DNA from: Streptacidiphilus neutrinimicus
GTDB taxonomy: Bacteria; Actinomycetota; Actinomycetes; Streptomycetales; Streptomycetaceae
Direction of reading: 5' to 3'
NCBI RefSeq assembly: GCF_000787815.1
Contig: NZ_BBPO01000001.1
Coordinates: forward strand, 1-50,873
DNA: 50,873 bases
Of the stretch, positions 21,060-28,705 are shown piece by piece. Numbering within the stretch: the stretch's first letter is position 1; each line of letters starts with the position of its first letter. The position numbers and the translations under genes are program-made. The notes under the pieces were generated by a model. It was not told the origin of the DNA. It searched no databases and saw only the letters and a list, made by a program, of their open reading frames with translations.

Positions 21060-21134
21060 TCATCGGCCGAGGCTGAGCATTCGCCGGCGTCCCTCGCCGC
21101 GCACGTCCCCCTGCCTATCGCCGACGGGAGAGCA

Positions 21135-21803
21135 GTGAACACGACCGACATCCACCATCCCGGCTCGCACCCGGGGCCGGTAACGGCTGACGATCTCGCG
21201 CTCGGGGTCGGGCTCGCGGTGGCGTTGCTGCGGCAGCCTGCCGCGCTCGCGGCCGACTGGGGCAGAGCGGCGGGATCTCTCAGCTGGGACTGCTGGGAGA
21301 CGGCGGAGCATCTGGCCGACGACCTGTTCGCCTACGCGGCGGAGCTCGGCTCCCCGGCGGCAGGCGGGGAGCCGTCGCCGGTGCCGTTCGTCGTCGTGCG
21401 ACAGGCGGAGGGGAAGCCCCGGAGCGCGATCTTCGCCGAGCGGGAGTCGGGGCCCGAGGGCCTGGTCCGCGTACTGGAGGCGTGCGGGGCCCTGCTGGTC
21501 GCCATGGTGCGAACCGCGGCTCCCGAGGCCAGGGCGTTCCACGTCTTCGGCGCCGCCGACCCGGCGGGTTCGGCGGCCATGGGGCTCGTCGAGACCCTGG
21601 TGCACGCCGATGACCTCGCCCGGGGGCTCGGGCTGGAGTGGGAGCCCCCGGCGGATCTGTGCCTTCGGGTGTTGCACCGGCTCTTCCCCGAGGTACCGGG
21701 CGGTTTCGACCCGTGGGAGACGTTGCTGTGGGCCACGGGGCGCGGCGAGCTGCCGGGCCTTGCCCGGCGCGAGCGCTGGCGCTGGGACAGCTCGGTGCGG
21801 TGA
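21135..21803 (+). CDS. DinB/mycothiol-dependent maleylpyruvate isomerase-fold protein
   Basis: 222 residues. It has the four-helix DinB/MDMPI layout: an N-terminal helix, then SWDCWETAEHLADDL (near base 21286), whose histidine is the usual first metal ligand, and MGLVETLVHADDLARGLG (near 21580), with the later His/Asp metal ligands. Actinobacterial members are metal-dependent enzymes, often using mycothiol; the substrate here is unknown. The GTG at 21135 follows GGGAGAG closely. The downstream histidine phosphatase has its own -10 box. Confidence 0.7.
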   Translation: MNTTDIHHPGSHPGPVTADDLALGVGLAVALLRQPAALAADWGRAAGSLSWDCWETAEHLADDLFAYAAELGSPAAGGEPSPVPFVVVRQAEGKPRSAIFAERESGPEGLVRVLEACGALLVAMVRTAAPEARAFHVFGAADPAGSAAMGLVETLVHADDLARGLGLEWEPPADLCLRVLHRLFPEVPGGFDPWETLLWATGRGELPGLARRERWRWDSSVR

Positions 21804-21833
21804 GACGGCGAGGCTCCTCGGTGCGCCCTGGGT

Positions 21834-21839
21834 TACCGT
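21834..21839 (+). promoter_or_regulatory. -10 box of a leaderless transcript
   Basis: TACCGT lies 7 nt before the ATG at 21847. Confidence 0.5.
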
Positions 21840-21846
21840 GGCCGGT

Positions 21847-22479
21847 ATGGCGCGGCCGAGGCGAATTGTCCTGATCCGACATGGTGAGTCGGAAGGGAAC
21901 GTGGACGAGACGATCTACGAGCGTGTTCCCGACCATGCCCTCACCCTGACCGCGCGCGGGCGTGAGCAGGCCCGCGCGGCCGGTGCCGAGCTCCGCGAGC
22001 TCTTCGGCGTGGAGCGGGTGCAGGTCTACGTCTCGCCCTACACCCGCACCTGGCAGACGCTGGAATTGCTCGGCCTGGACGCGGCCCGAATACGGGTGAT
22101 GGAGGAGCCCAGGCTGCGCGAGCAGGACTGGGGGAACCTCCAGGACGTCGAGGACATTCGCAGACAACGCAAGCTGCGGGACGAGTACGGCCACTTCTAC
22201 TACCGGTTCACGCAAGGAGAGTCGGGCGCCGACGCCTACGACCGGGTCAGCGCCTTCTTCGAGACCCTGCACCGCAATTTCCAGCGGGCCGACTATTCGC
22301 CGAACGTGCTGCTGGTCTGCCACGGGCTGCTGATGCGGTTGTTCTGCATGCGGTGGTTCCATTGGAGCGTGGACGAGTTCGAGGCGCTGTCGAACCCGGA
22401 CAACGGAGAGATGAGGACCCTCAATCTCGGTCCGGACGGGCGCTATACGCTTGATCGTCCGTTCGACCGCTGGACCTGA
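21847..22479 (+). CDS. Histidine phosphatase (phosphoglycerate-mutase-like) family protein
   Basis: 210 residues. The catalytic RHGESEGN motif is at residues 10-17, with the phosphorylated histidine at 11. The second catalytic histidine lies in LLVCHGLLMRLF (near base 22312), and the acid/base Glu in MEEPRLREQDWG (near 22099). Substrates of this broad family include phosphosugars and nucleotides; this one is not assignable. The ATG at 21847 is chosen over an upstream in-frame start because the RHGE motif must be N-terminal and a -10 box lies just before it. Confidence 0.88.
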   Translation: MARPRRIVLIRHGESEGNVDETIYERVPDHALTLTARGREQARAAGAELRELFGVERVQVYVSPYTRTWQTLELLGLDAARIRVMEEPRLREQDWGNLQDVEDIRRQRKLRDEYGHFYYRFTQGESGADAYDRVSAFFETLHRNFQRADYSPNVLLVCHGLLMRLFCMRWFHWSVDEFEALSNPDNGEMRTLNLGPDGRYTLDRPFDRWT

Positions 22480-22509
22480 TCTCGGTCCACCTGGGCAGGG
22501 AGCCTCACC

Positions 22510-22809
22510 GTGTTCGTCGTCACCCTCTCGTACACCGCGCCGATCGAGCAGGTGGATGCGCTGCTGCTGGACCACCGGGCCTGGCTGGACGAGCAGTACG
22601 CCAACGGCGTCCTGCTCGCCTCCGGTGCGAAGGTGCCGCGCACCGGCGGGGTGCTGCTGGCGGGCGGCCTCGATCGGGGCACGCTGGACCAGGTCCTCGC
22701 CGAGGACCCGTTCGCCAAGGGCGGGGTCGCCCAGTACGACGTGGTCGAGTTCACCGCGACCAAGACGGCGGAGTGCCTCGCCGACTATCGCGAGCAGCCG
22801 GCTTCCTGA
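22510..22809 (+). CDS. YciI-family protein
   Basis: 99 residues, one YciI (ferredoxin-like fold) domain: MFVVTLSYTAPIEQVDALLLDHRAWL at the N-terminus holds the conserved His-Asp pair. Function is poorly defined; relatives include dehydrochlorinases and fusion partners in sensory proteins. The GTG start is 30 bp after the phosphatase and may be co-transcribed. Its 3' end overlaps the convergent DapA-like gene by 25 bp. Confidence 0.85.
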   Translation: MFVVTLSYTAPIEQVDALLLDHRAWLDEQYANGVLLASGAKVPRTGGVLLAGGLDRGTLDQVLAEDPFAKGGVAQYDVVEFTATKTAECLADYREQPAS

Positions 22810-23690
22810 AGCGCGCTGCGGAGCTGGTCGAGCAGCGGCTGGTCGGCGTCCACCAGCGGCAGCCGGACCGGGCCCGCGGGCAGGCCGGCGTCGTTGAGCA
22901 ACGCCTTGGCGGTGACGGTGCCGGGCGCGTCGTCCATCATCGCCTGCACCAGCGGCAGCAGTTGCTGGTGCAGGCGCAACGCTTCGGCGTTCGCACCCCT
23001 CGCGTGCGCGTCCAGCACGTCCCGCGTCCTGGCCGGGGCGACGTTGGCGACGGTGCTGACCACGCCCACGGCGCCGATCGCGAGCAGCGGCAGGTTCAGC
23101 TCGTCTGCGCCGCAGTAGTAGTGCAGACCTGTCTGGGCGATGACGCGTGCGGCCGCGGCGAGGTCGTAGCTGACGTCCTTGACCCCCACGATGCGGGGGT
23201 GCTCGGCCAGCGCGTGCAGGGTCTCGACCGAGAGCCGGGTCCCGGTGCGGTGCGGGATGTCGTAGAGCATGACCGGGAGCGACACCGCGTCCGCGACGGT
23301 GCGCAGATGGCGTCGCACCCCCTCCTGCTGGGGCCGACTGTAGTACGGCGTCACCACGAGCAGGCCGTCGGCGCCCGCACGCTCCGCCGCGCGGGCTGCC
23401 CGGGCCGTGTGGGCGGTGTCGCTTGTACCCACCCCGGCGATGACCCTGGCGCGTCCGCCGACGGCCTCGACCACGGAGCGGACGAGGCTCTCCTTCTCCG
23501 CGTCGCTGGTGGTCGGGGACTCGCCGGTGGTGCCGCTCAACACGAGGCCGTCGCAGCCGGAGTCGACCAGGTGGACGGTCAGCTTCTGCGCTCCGTCGAT
23601 GTCGAGGGATCCGTCGTGCCCGAACGGGGTGACCATGGCGGCCAGGCAGCGGCCCAGGGGGAGATCGTTCCCGGCGTGGGTGTCGTTCAT
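22785..23690 (-). CDS. dapA: DapA-family aldolase (4-hydroxy-tetrahydrodipicolinate synthase-like)
   Basis: 301 residues, class-I aldolase TIM barrel. DapA condenses pyruvate with aspartate semialdehyde in lysine and diaminopimelate synthesis. Signatures include the pyruvate-binding GTTGESPT, the TPYYSRPQQEG motif with catalytic Tyr and substrate-binding Arg, and the Schiff-base lysine in IVGVKDVSYD. Retention of the Arg supports true DapA activity over other lyases. Streptomycetes often carry two dapA copies. The ATG at 23690 is used; a much longer open frame running back through the MFS gene is not real. No Shine-Dalgarno is evident. Confidence 0.88.
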   Translation of the reverse strand: MNDTHAGNDLPLGRCLAAMVTPFGHDGSLDIDGAQKLTVHLVDSGCDGLVLSGTTGESPTTSDAEKESLVRSVVEAVGGRARVIAGVGTSDTAHTARAARAAERAGADGLLVVTPYYSRPQQEGVRRHLRTVADAVSLPVMLYDIPHRTGTRLSVETLHALAEHPRIVGVKDVSYDLAAAARVIAQTGLHYYCGADELNLPLLAIGAVGVVSTVANVAPARTRDVLDAHARGANAEALRLHQQLLPLVQAMMDDAPGTVTAKALLNDAGLPAGPVRLPLVDADQPLLDQLRSALQEAGCSR

Positions 23691-23797
23691 GCACTCAAGC
23701 CTGGGCTGCGACAGCCGTGAAGCACCAGCGATGATTGCTGCACGAGACCGTTCACGCCTGCTAACGAGTGCGCTGCCCGCCCGCGCCGGGAGTATCC

Positions 23798-25315
23798 TCA
23801 GGCGGCTTTGACGTGCGGCGGATCCGAGGAGGTCGGCGGTTCGGCCGGTGGCGTCGGTGGCGCGGAGACGCCCAGCTGTTGCGGCGGCTTCATGACGAAC
23901 AGCGCCATCAGCAGCGCGACGAAGGTGAAGGCCAGGGCCGCATAGAACGCGGTGGTCATGCCGTGGACGAAGACCTGGTTGGGATCGTGACGGGGGAAGA
24001 TCGCCTTTGCCTCGTTGCGTTGGGCGGTGGCGAAGACCGTCACCAGGATGGCCAGCCCGAGGGACCCGCCGACCTGCTGGGTCGTGTTGAGCAGCCCGGT
24101 CGCGGAGCCTGTCTCGTGTGGCGCCACTCCCGAGACGGCGGTCAGCATCACCGGGACGAAGATGAAGCCCATGCCGAAGCCGAAGATCATCGTCGGGCCC
24201 AGGACGCCGCCGAGGTAGCTGCTGTGCACGTCCAGCTGCGTGATCCAGTACGCCCCCGCGTTGACGAGGATCGTACCGAGGATCATGAACGGTTTGGCCC
24301 CGAACCGCGTCTGCAGCCGCGCCGAGACCTGGGCGGCCACGATGATGGACAGGCTCATCGGCAGGAACCCGAGGCCGGCCCGGATGGGACTGAACCCCAG
24401 GACGTCCTGGATGAACTGAGTCATGAAGAAGAAGATCCCGAACATCGCGGCGGCGAGGCACAACATCAACACGTAGGCACCGGAACGATTTCGGTTGCGG
24501 AACATGTGCAGCGGCGTGATCGGCTGCGTCGTGCGCGACTCGATCAGCAGGAAGGAGACCAGCAGGACGACGGCGGCGGCGAACGAGGCCAGCGTCCAGA
24601 CGTCGGTCCATCCCTTGTCGGCGGCGCGGATGAAGCCGTAGACCAGGCTGACCATGCCGAGCGTCGAGGTCAGCGCGCCGGGCAGGTCGAAGCGCCCGGG
24701 GTGGCGTTCGGAGTCGTTGATGTAGAGGGGCGCCAGCGAGGCCAGGGCCAGGCCGATCGGGACGTTGACGAAGAGGACCCAGCGCCAGGAGAGCCAGGAC
24801 GTCAGCAGGCCGCCGAGCAGAAGTCCGATCGCGCCGCCCGCGCCCGCCACGGCCGAGTAGACACCGAAGGCCCGGTTGCGTTCGGGGCCCTCCTTGAAGT
24901 TGGTGGCGATCAGCGCGAAGGCGGTCGGTGAGGCGATGGCGCCGCCGATCCCCTGGAGCGCCCGCGCGGCCAGCAGCATCCAGGACGCAGTCGCGAGGCC
25001 GCCGAGCAGGGAGGCGCAGCTGAATATCAGCACGCCCGTGATCAGCGTAGGTCTGCGGCCGAGGATGTCGCCGATGCGCCCGCCCAGGAGAAGCAGGCCG
25101 CCGAAGGTCAGCGTGTAGGCGTTGAGCACCCAGGACAGGCTGGTCGGTGTGAAGTGCAGGGCGGTCGAGATGTGCGGTAGCGCGATGTTGACGATGGTGA
25201 TGTCCAGCACGACCATCAGCTGCGTGGTCGCGATGACCGCCAGGGAGATCCCCGGATGCTGACCACGCCTGGCCTGGGCCGGAACGCTGCGGGTGAGGGT
25301 CTTCGAAGTGGCCAC
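23798..25315 (-). CDS. DHA2-family (14-TM) MFS drug-efflux transporter
   Basis: 505 residues. It has the DHA2 signature LDITIVNIALPHI in the first helix, then motif A GGRIGDILGRRPTLI and 14 predicted hydrophobic helices, as in EmrB/QacA proton-driven exporters. The GTG at 25315 follows AGGGGGA. An upstream GTG at 25402 would place the start inside the promoter and operator, so I reject it. It is divergent from a TetR gene, with a perfect 16-bp palindrome between them, the usual layout of a regulated efflux pump. The substrate is unknown. Confidence 0.9.
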   Translation of the reverse strand: MATSKTLTRSVPAQARRGQHPGISLAVIATTQLMVVLDITIVNIALPHISTALHFTPTSLSWVLNAYTLTFGGLLLLGGRIGDILGRRPTLITGVLIFSCASLLGGLATASWMLLAARALQGIGGAIASPTAFALIATNFKEGPERNRAFGVYSAVAGAGGAIGLLLGGLLTSWLSWRWVLFVNVPIGLALASLAPLYINDSERHPGRFDLPGALTSTLGMVSLVYGFIRAADKGWTDVWTLASFAAAVVLLVSFLLIESRTTQPITPLHMFRNRNRSGAYVLMLCLAAAMFGIFFFMTQFIQDVLGFSPIRAGLGFLPMSLSIIVAAQVSARLQTRFGAKPFMILGTILVNAGAYWITQLDVHSSYLGGVLGPTMIFGFGMGFIFVPVMLTAVSGVAPHETGSATGLLNTTQQVGGSLGLAILVTVFATAQRNEAKAIFPRHDPNQVFVHGMTTAFYAALAFTFVALLMALFVMKPPQQLGVSAPPTPPAEPPTSSDPPHVKAA

Positions 25316-25373
25316 GGGTCCCCCTGGGATGTGCGCCACGGTGGCTGGGAAAGGGAAAGGGAAAGGCTTGGAA

Positions 25374-25389
25374 TGAACGGAGCCGTTCA
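25374..25389. promoter_or_regulatory. TetR-type operator
   Basis: TGAACGGAGCCGTTCA is a perfect 7+2+7 inverted repeat, 59 bp upstream of the MFS start and 75 bp upstream of the TetR start. Its size suits a TetR-family dimer. Confidence 0.8.
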
Positions 25390-25463
25390 CTAACCTCGAC
25401 ACTAGACCCGGACAAATCGGGACACAACCCTCCGCCTAGCCTGCTGCCCGGTCAGGTGGCGCC

Positions 25464-26111
25464 ATGTTCGGGGGTGAGCAGGGAATGCGCAGGACGACCT
25501 ACCCCGTCGTGGTCCGGCGTCGCGGCCCGGCGCTGGAACAGGCGATCTTCGAGGCCGCCCTGGAGCAGTTGATCGCCACGGGCTACGCCCGGTTCAGCAT
25601 GGAGGCGGTGGCCGCCGCCGCCCAGACCGGGAAGGCCTCTCTCTACCGGCGCTGGGGCAGCAAGGAACAGCTCGTGCTGGACGCGTTGAGCGCCAGCCTG
25701 CCGCGGGCTCTGGAGCCGCCGGACACTGGCAGCCTGCGCGCGGACCTCCTCGCCGTCATCGGGGCCCTGTCTGCGGCGATGACCTCACGTACGGGCTGCG
25801 CCGCCCGCGCCGTGATCAGTGAGCTCGACCACGAGCGGGCCGCGGCTTTCGTCGGCCTGATCCACAAGCAGATCCTCGACCCTGCGCATCTTGTTCTGTT
25901 GCAGGTGGTCAGGGCCGCGGTGGACCGCGGTGAGGCCGATCTGGAGGCGGCGACGCCGATGGTGCTGGACGTCGTGCCCGCGATGCTGCTGTACCGGGGC
26001 AAAACCCAGCAGGGGCGCTTCACCGAGGAGGATGCGCGGGCTCTCGTCGACCAGGTGCTGCTGCCGGCCCTGTTGCGCCCCGCGCCGCCGCCCGAGGATG
26101 GCGGGGGCTGA
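25464..26111 (+). CDS. TetR-family transcriptional regulator
   Basis: 215 residues. The N-terminal helix-turn-helix domain (residues about 22-68) includes FSMEAVAAAAQTGKASLYRR. The C-terminal ligand-binding region (about 85-205) is of the TetR_C type. It is divergent from the MFS exporter and probably represses it, and perhaps itself, through the palindrome at 25374. The ATG at 25464 is used; a second ATG at 25485 (MRRTTYPV) is also possible. A -10-like TAGCCT lies at 25437. Confidence 0.9.
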   Translation: MFGGEQGMRRTTYPVVVRRRGPALEQAIFEAALEQLIATGYARFSMEAVAAAAQTGKASLYRRWGSKEQLVLDALSASLPRALEPPDTGSLRADLLAVIGALSAAMTSRTGCAARAVISELDHERAAAFVGLIHKQILDPAHLVLLQVVRAAVDRGEADLEAATPMVLDVVPAMLLYRGKTQQGRFTEEDARALVDQVLLPALLRPAPPPEDGGG

Positions 26112-26173
26112 TCGGATCTGATCGGCTCCGACCGGGTGCGCATGCGGCGGCGTTCGGGGCCCGGCTGGGCCGT

Positions 26174-26179
26174 TAGGCT
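26174..26179 (+). promoter_or_regulatory. -10 box of leaderless rnhB transcript
   Basis: TAGGCT lies 6 nt before the ATG at 26186. Confidence 0.6.
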
Positions 26180-26185
26180 GAGTGC

Positions 26186-26869
26186 ATGCCCGTCGATCCG
26201 CCCTCCCATTCCGTCGAGCGCTCCTTGCGCCGCACCGGCGCCCGGCTGGTGGCAGGTGTCGACGAGGTGGGACGCGGGGCCTGGGCCGGGCCGGTCACCG
26301 TCTGTGCCGCGATCACCGGCATGCGCAAGCCGCCTCCCGGGCTCACCGACTCGAAGCTGCTCACCCAGCGGCGCCGCGAGGAGCTGGAGCCGGTGCTGGC
26401 CGGCTGGGTTCACGCCTTCGCCCTCGGGCACGCCAGCCCGGGCGAGTGCGACCAGCTCGGAATGACCGCCGCGCTCAGGCTCGCGGCGGTGCGGGCCCTG
26501 GAAGCGCTGCCGGAGCAGCCCGACGCTGTCATCCTGGACGGCAAGCACGACTACCTCGGCGGCCCCTGGCGGGTCCGTACCGTGATCAAGGGCGATCAGT
26601 CCTGCGTCGCCGTCGCGGCGGCCTCGGTGATCGCCAAGGTGCGCCGTGACGCGATGATGGCGGAACTGGGTGAGCAGTACCCCGACTTCGCCTTCGCCGA
26701 CAACGCCGGCTATCCCTCGCCGGTGCACCGCGCCGCGCTCGAACGGCTGGGGCCGACCGGGCAGCACCGTCTCTCCTGGGCCTACCTGGACGAGCTGCCG
26801 GAGTGGCGGCACCTGCGCGTGCAGCGCGAGCCGGTCGACGCGGGCGAGCAGCTGTCGCTGGGGTTCTGA
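26186..26869 (+). CDS. rnhB: Ribonuclease HII
   Basis: 227 residues. It removes RNA from RNA-DNA hybrids and single ribonucleotides from DNA. The catalytic acidic residues appear in order: Asp-Glu in [14 protein letters not shown] (near base 26258), Asp in [10 protein letters not shown] (near 26527), and the late [21 protein letters not shown] block (near 26588). [11 protein letters not shown] (near 26710) is also typical. The transcript appears leaderless. The gene is monocistronic; the 313 bp that follow (26870-27182) hold no recognisable gene apart from a possible 5' extension of the next one. Confidence 0.95.
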   Translation: MPVDPPSHSVERSLRRTGARLVAGVDEVGRGAWAGPVTVCAAITGMRKPPPGLTDSKLLTQRRREELEPVLAGWVHAFALGHASPGECDQLGMTAALRLAAVRALEALPEQPDAVILDGKHDYLGGPWRVRTVIKGDQSCVAVAAASVIAKVRRDAMMAELGEQYPDFAFADNAGYPSPVHRAALERLGPTGQHRLSWAYLDELPEWRHLRVQREPVDAGEQLSLGF

Positions 26870-27182
26870 CGGCGCGTCGCAGAGCGGTGGCGACCGTTCC
26901 GCTACCCGGCTTCGATGGCCGGGAAGCGACCGGTGACGGGCCTTCAGGAAGCCGCCGGATGCATGTTCGGCCATCGTTCGGCGCAACGGGTGGTCCCCCC
27001 TATCGGCTGCTCACAACCAACGAGTAAGCTCTGGGGCGCTGTGCGGCGCCGTCGAGTGTGTCGCCAGAAATCGTGCCGAGGAGCTGGAGATCCACAAGAC
27101 CGACTCGGGCCAGGGCGTTCCTTCCACCGACGAGACGGACCCGGCCCGCACCGCCGCGACCACAGTCCCTTCCCCCACCAGC

Positions 27183-27689
27183 GTGGCCGCCACGCCGCGA
27201 CCCGGGCCCCGGCCCGGACCGCCGGCCCGGCGTCCCGTCCCCGGCCCTCCGGCCGGTCCCACGCGCACCCCCAAGCCGAGCGCTCAGGCCCGTCGGGGCG
27301 CTGACGCACTGCCCACCCTGCCTGAACTGCAGCTGCTCCCGGCCACGCCGGAGGCCGCGCTGGACCGGGCGGACGAGGCAGTCGACCTGCTGCTCGACAC
27401 GGGACGTGTCCCGGGACAGATCCTGGTGCTCACCACCGCCGAGCCGCACCCGTGGCAGCAGCACGAGCAGAGCTTCGGAGCCGAGCGTTACTGGGCCCAG
27501 CTCGAGGCGGCGGACGACGTGTTCTACGCCTCCGCCGCTGACTGTCGGCCGACCCGCCGCGAGGTCGTCGTGCTCGCCGTGAACGGTGGCGCCACGGGTG
27601 CCGTTCAGGACGCTCTCGCGGTGGCGCTGGCCCGTGCCGGCTCGCTGCTCGTCGTCTGCGGCGAGACCCCGCTGCCCGTCCAGCGGTAG
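27183..27689 (+). CDS. Conserved hypothetical protein, start uncertain
   Basis: 168 residues from the first in-frame GTG. I recognise no family. The N-terminal 50 residues are Pro/Arg-rich and disordered. The rest forms a compact domain with TPEAALDRADEAVDLLLDTGR, an aromatic segment around WQQHEQSFGAERYW, and C-terminal alternating strands (EVVVLAVNG, SLLVVCGE). The GTG has no ribosome site. The frame stays open upstream with plausible coding sequence (EELEIHKTDSGQGVP, near 27078-27122) but has no ATG, GTG or TTG back to the -10-like TAAGCT at 27025. An in-frame CTG at 27039, 8 nt after that box, or another rare start may be the true one. Confidence 0.65.
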   Translation: MAATPRPGPRPGPPARRPVPGPPAGPTRTPKPSAQARRGADALPTLPELQLLPATPEAALDRADEAVDLLLDTGRVPGQILVLTTAEPHPWQQHEQSFGAERYWAQLEAADDVFYASAADCRPTRREVVVLAVNGGATGAVQDALAVALARAGSLLVVCGETPLPVQR

Positions 27690-27699
27690 GAGAGCCCAA

Positions 27700-27721
27700 G
27701 GGCGCCTGCGGACAGGCGCCC
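27700..27721. terminator. Hairpin between convergent genes at 27.7 kb
   Basis: GGGCGCCTG (27700-27708) pairs perfectly with 27713-27721 around a CGGA loop, 10 bp after the stop of the plus-strand gene. Confidence 0.65.
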
Positions 27722-27814
27722 GGCAGGGGATCAGACTGGGAGCACAACGCGCGTGCTCCCCGACCCGGCGGCGTCCGGGCCCCGCCTGTGGTGTTCAGGC
27801 CCGGCGTGACGCGA

Positions 27815-28465
27815 TCACGGCACCGCCAGCTGTGCGACCGGCGCCGCTGGTAGCAGCTCCGCCCGAGGCCGGCTCTCCGTGGCGGCGGTCAGCGCCGGCA
27901 GGTGTTCTCTGCTGGGCAGTTCACGGACCGTGCTCATCGTCCGTCGGGCCCAGGACCCTGCCTGGGGGCTGCGGCCCTGGCGGCTCTCGCCCATAACCTG
28001 CCAGCCGTTCTCGGTCAGGGTGATATACGCGCCGCAGCGCAGACCGTGCAGAACCGACGCGTCGCGTAGCGCCCACATCCAGGCGCCGTCGAGTTCGGTC
28101 CAGTCGGACGGGGTGTCGCGGCACTGGAGTACGACCGCGCTGTGCATCGGAGAACGCCGACGCAGACCATGCGGAACGACGTGACGCAGGTGCGCGAGCA
28201 GGACGTTCCGCAGGTGCCATCCGTCGGTGATGCGCTCGGGCACCACGAACGAAGCGCCGGCTGCCACGCGTCCGTCGGCGGTCAGCACGCCGAGAACGGT
28301 GACTCCGGGGTGGGGGAGGTGGATCCGGTGCAGCTCTCCCACCACTGATCGCGGGTCGAGCAGCGTGGGAAGCCCGGCCTCCGTCCAGGTGGTCAGGTCG
28401 ACCGAGCGCGCTGGAGACGACGTGTGCGGCTCCCTGGACAACTCGAGGGGATGGCCGATGCTCAA
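27815..28465 (-). CDS. Hypothetical protein
   Basis: 216 residues from a TTG at 28465, not assigned to a family. I prefer this TTG, which follows GGAAGGAGG at short distance, over an upstream start that would add 54 low-complexity residues. The protein is soluble, with a segment of hydrophobic strands (VVGELHRIHLPHPGVTVLGVL, split by charged loops) and a Trp-rich stretch (DWTELDGAWMWAL). The last 60 residues are basic and low in structure. It lies upstream of nothing on its strand and is separated by 240 bp from recQ, which runs the same way. Confidence 0.6.
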   Translation of the reverse strand: MSIGHPLELSREPHTSSPARSVDLTTWTEAGLPTLLDPRSVVGELHRIHLPHPGVTVLGVLTADGRVAAGASFVVPERITDGWHLRNVLLAHLRHVVPHGLRRRSPMHSAVVLQCRDTPSDWTELDGAWMWALRDASVLHGLRCGAYITLTENGWQVMGESRQGRSPQAGSWARRTMSTVRELPSREHLPALTAATESRPRAELLPAAPVAQLAVP

Positions 28466-28705
28466 GATCCTCCTTCCCCGTGCCCGGGTGCGGGCACCTC
28501 GCACACCAGCCATGGACGGACCGTCTGGCCGGGATACCTGCCAATTCTCACCGGCTCCGAGCAGACCGGCAACGGTGATCCCGCCGGAAGTGTCCCTGCT
28601 TCTGCCGTTCCGACAGATAAGTCCCATCGGCGTGCCGTTCCGTCTCCACCGTTCGGCTCTCGGCCGTTCGGCTGTGCCCGCCCTCAGTTGGGCGTCGGCC
28701 CGAGT

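Noticed and set aside
22785-25427. An 880-codon minus-strand open frame joining the DapA-like gene to the MFS region
   Set aside because: Only the DapA part is family-like. The rest is the MFS gene in another frame with no domain content.
26173-26183. TTAGGCTGAG resembles half of an iron-regulator (DmdR/IdeR) box
   Set aside because: No second half follows, the gene is rnhB, and the sequence is better explained as the -10 box of a leaderless transcript.
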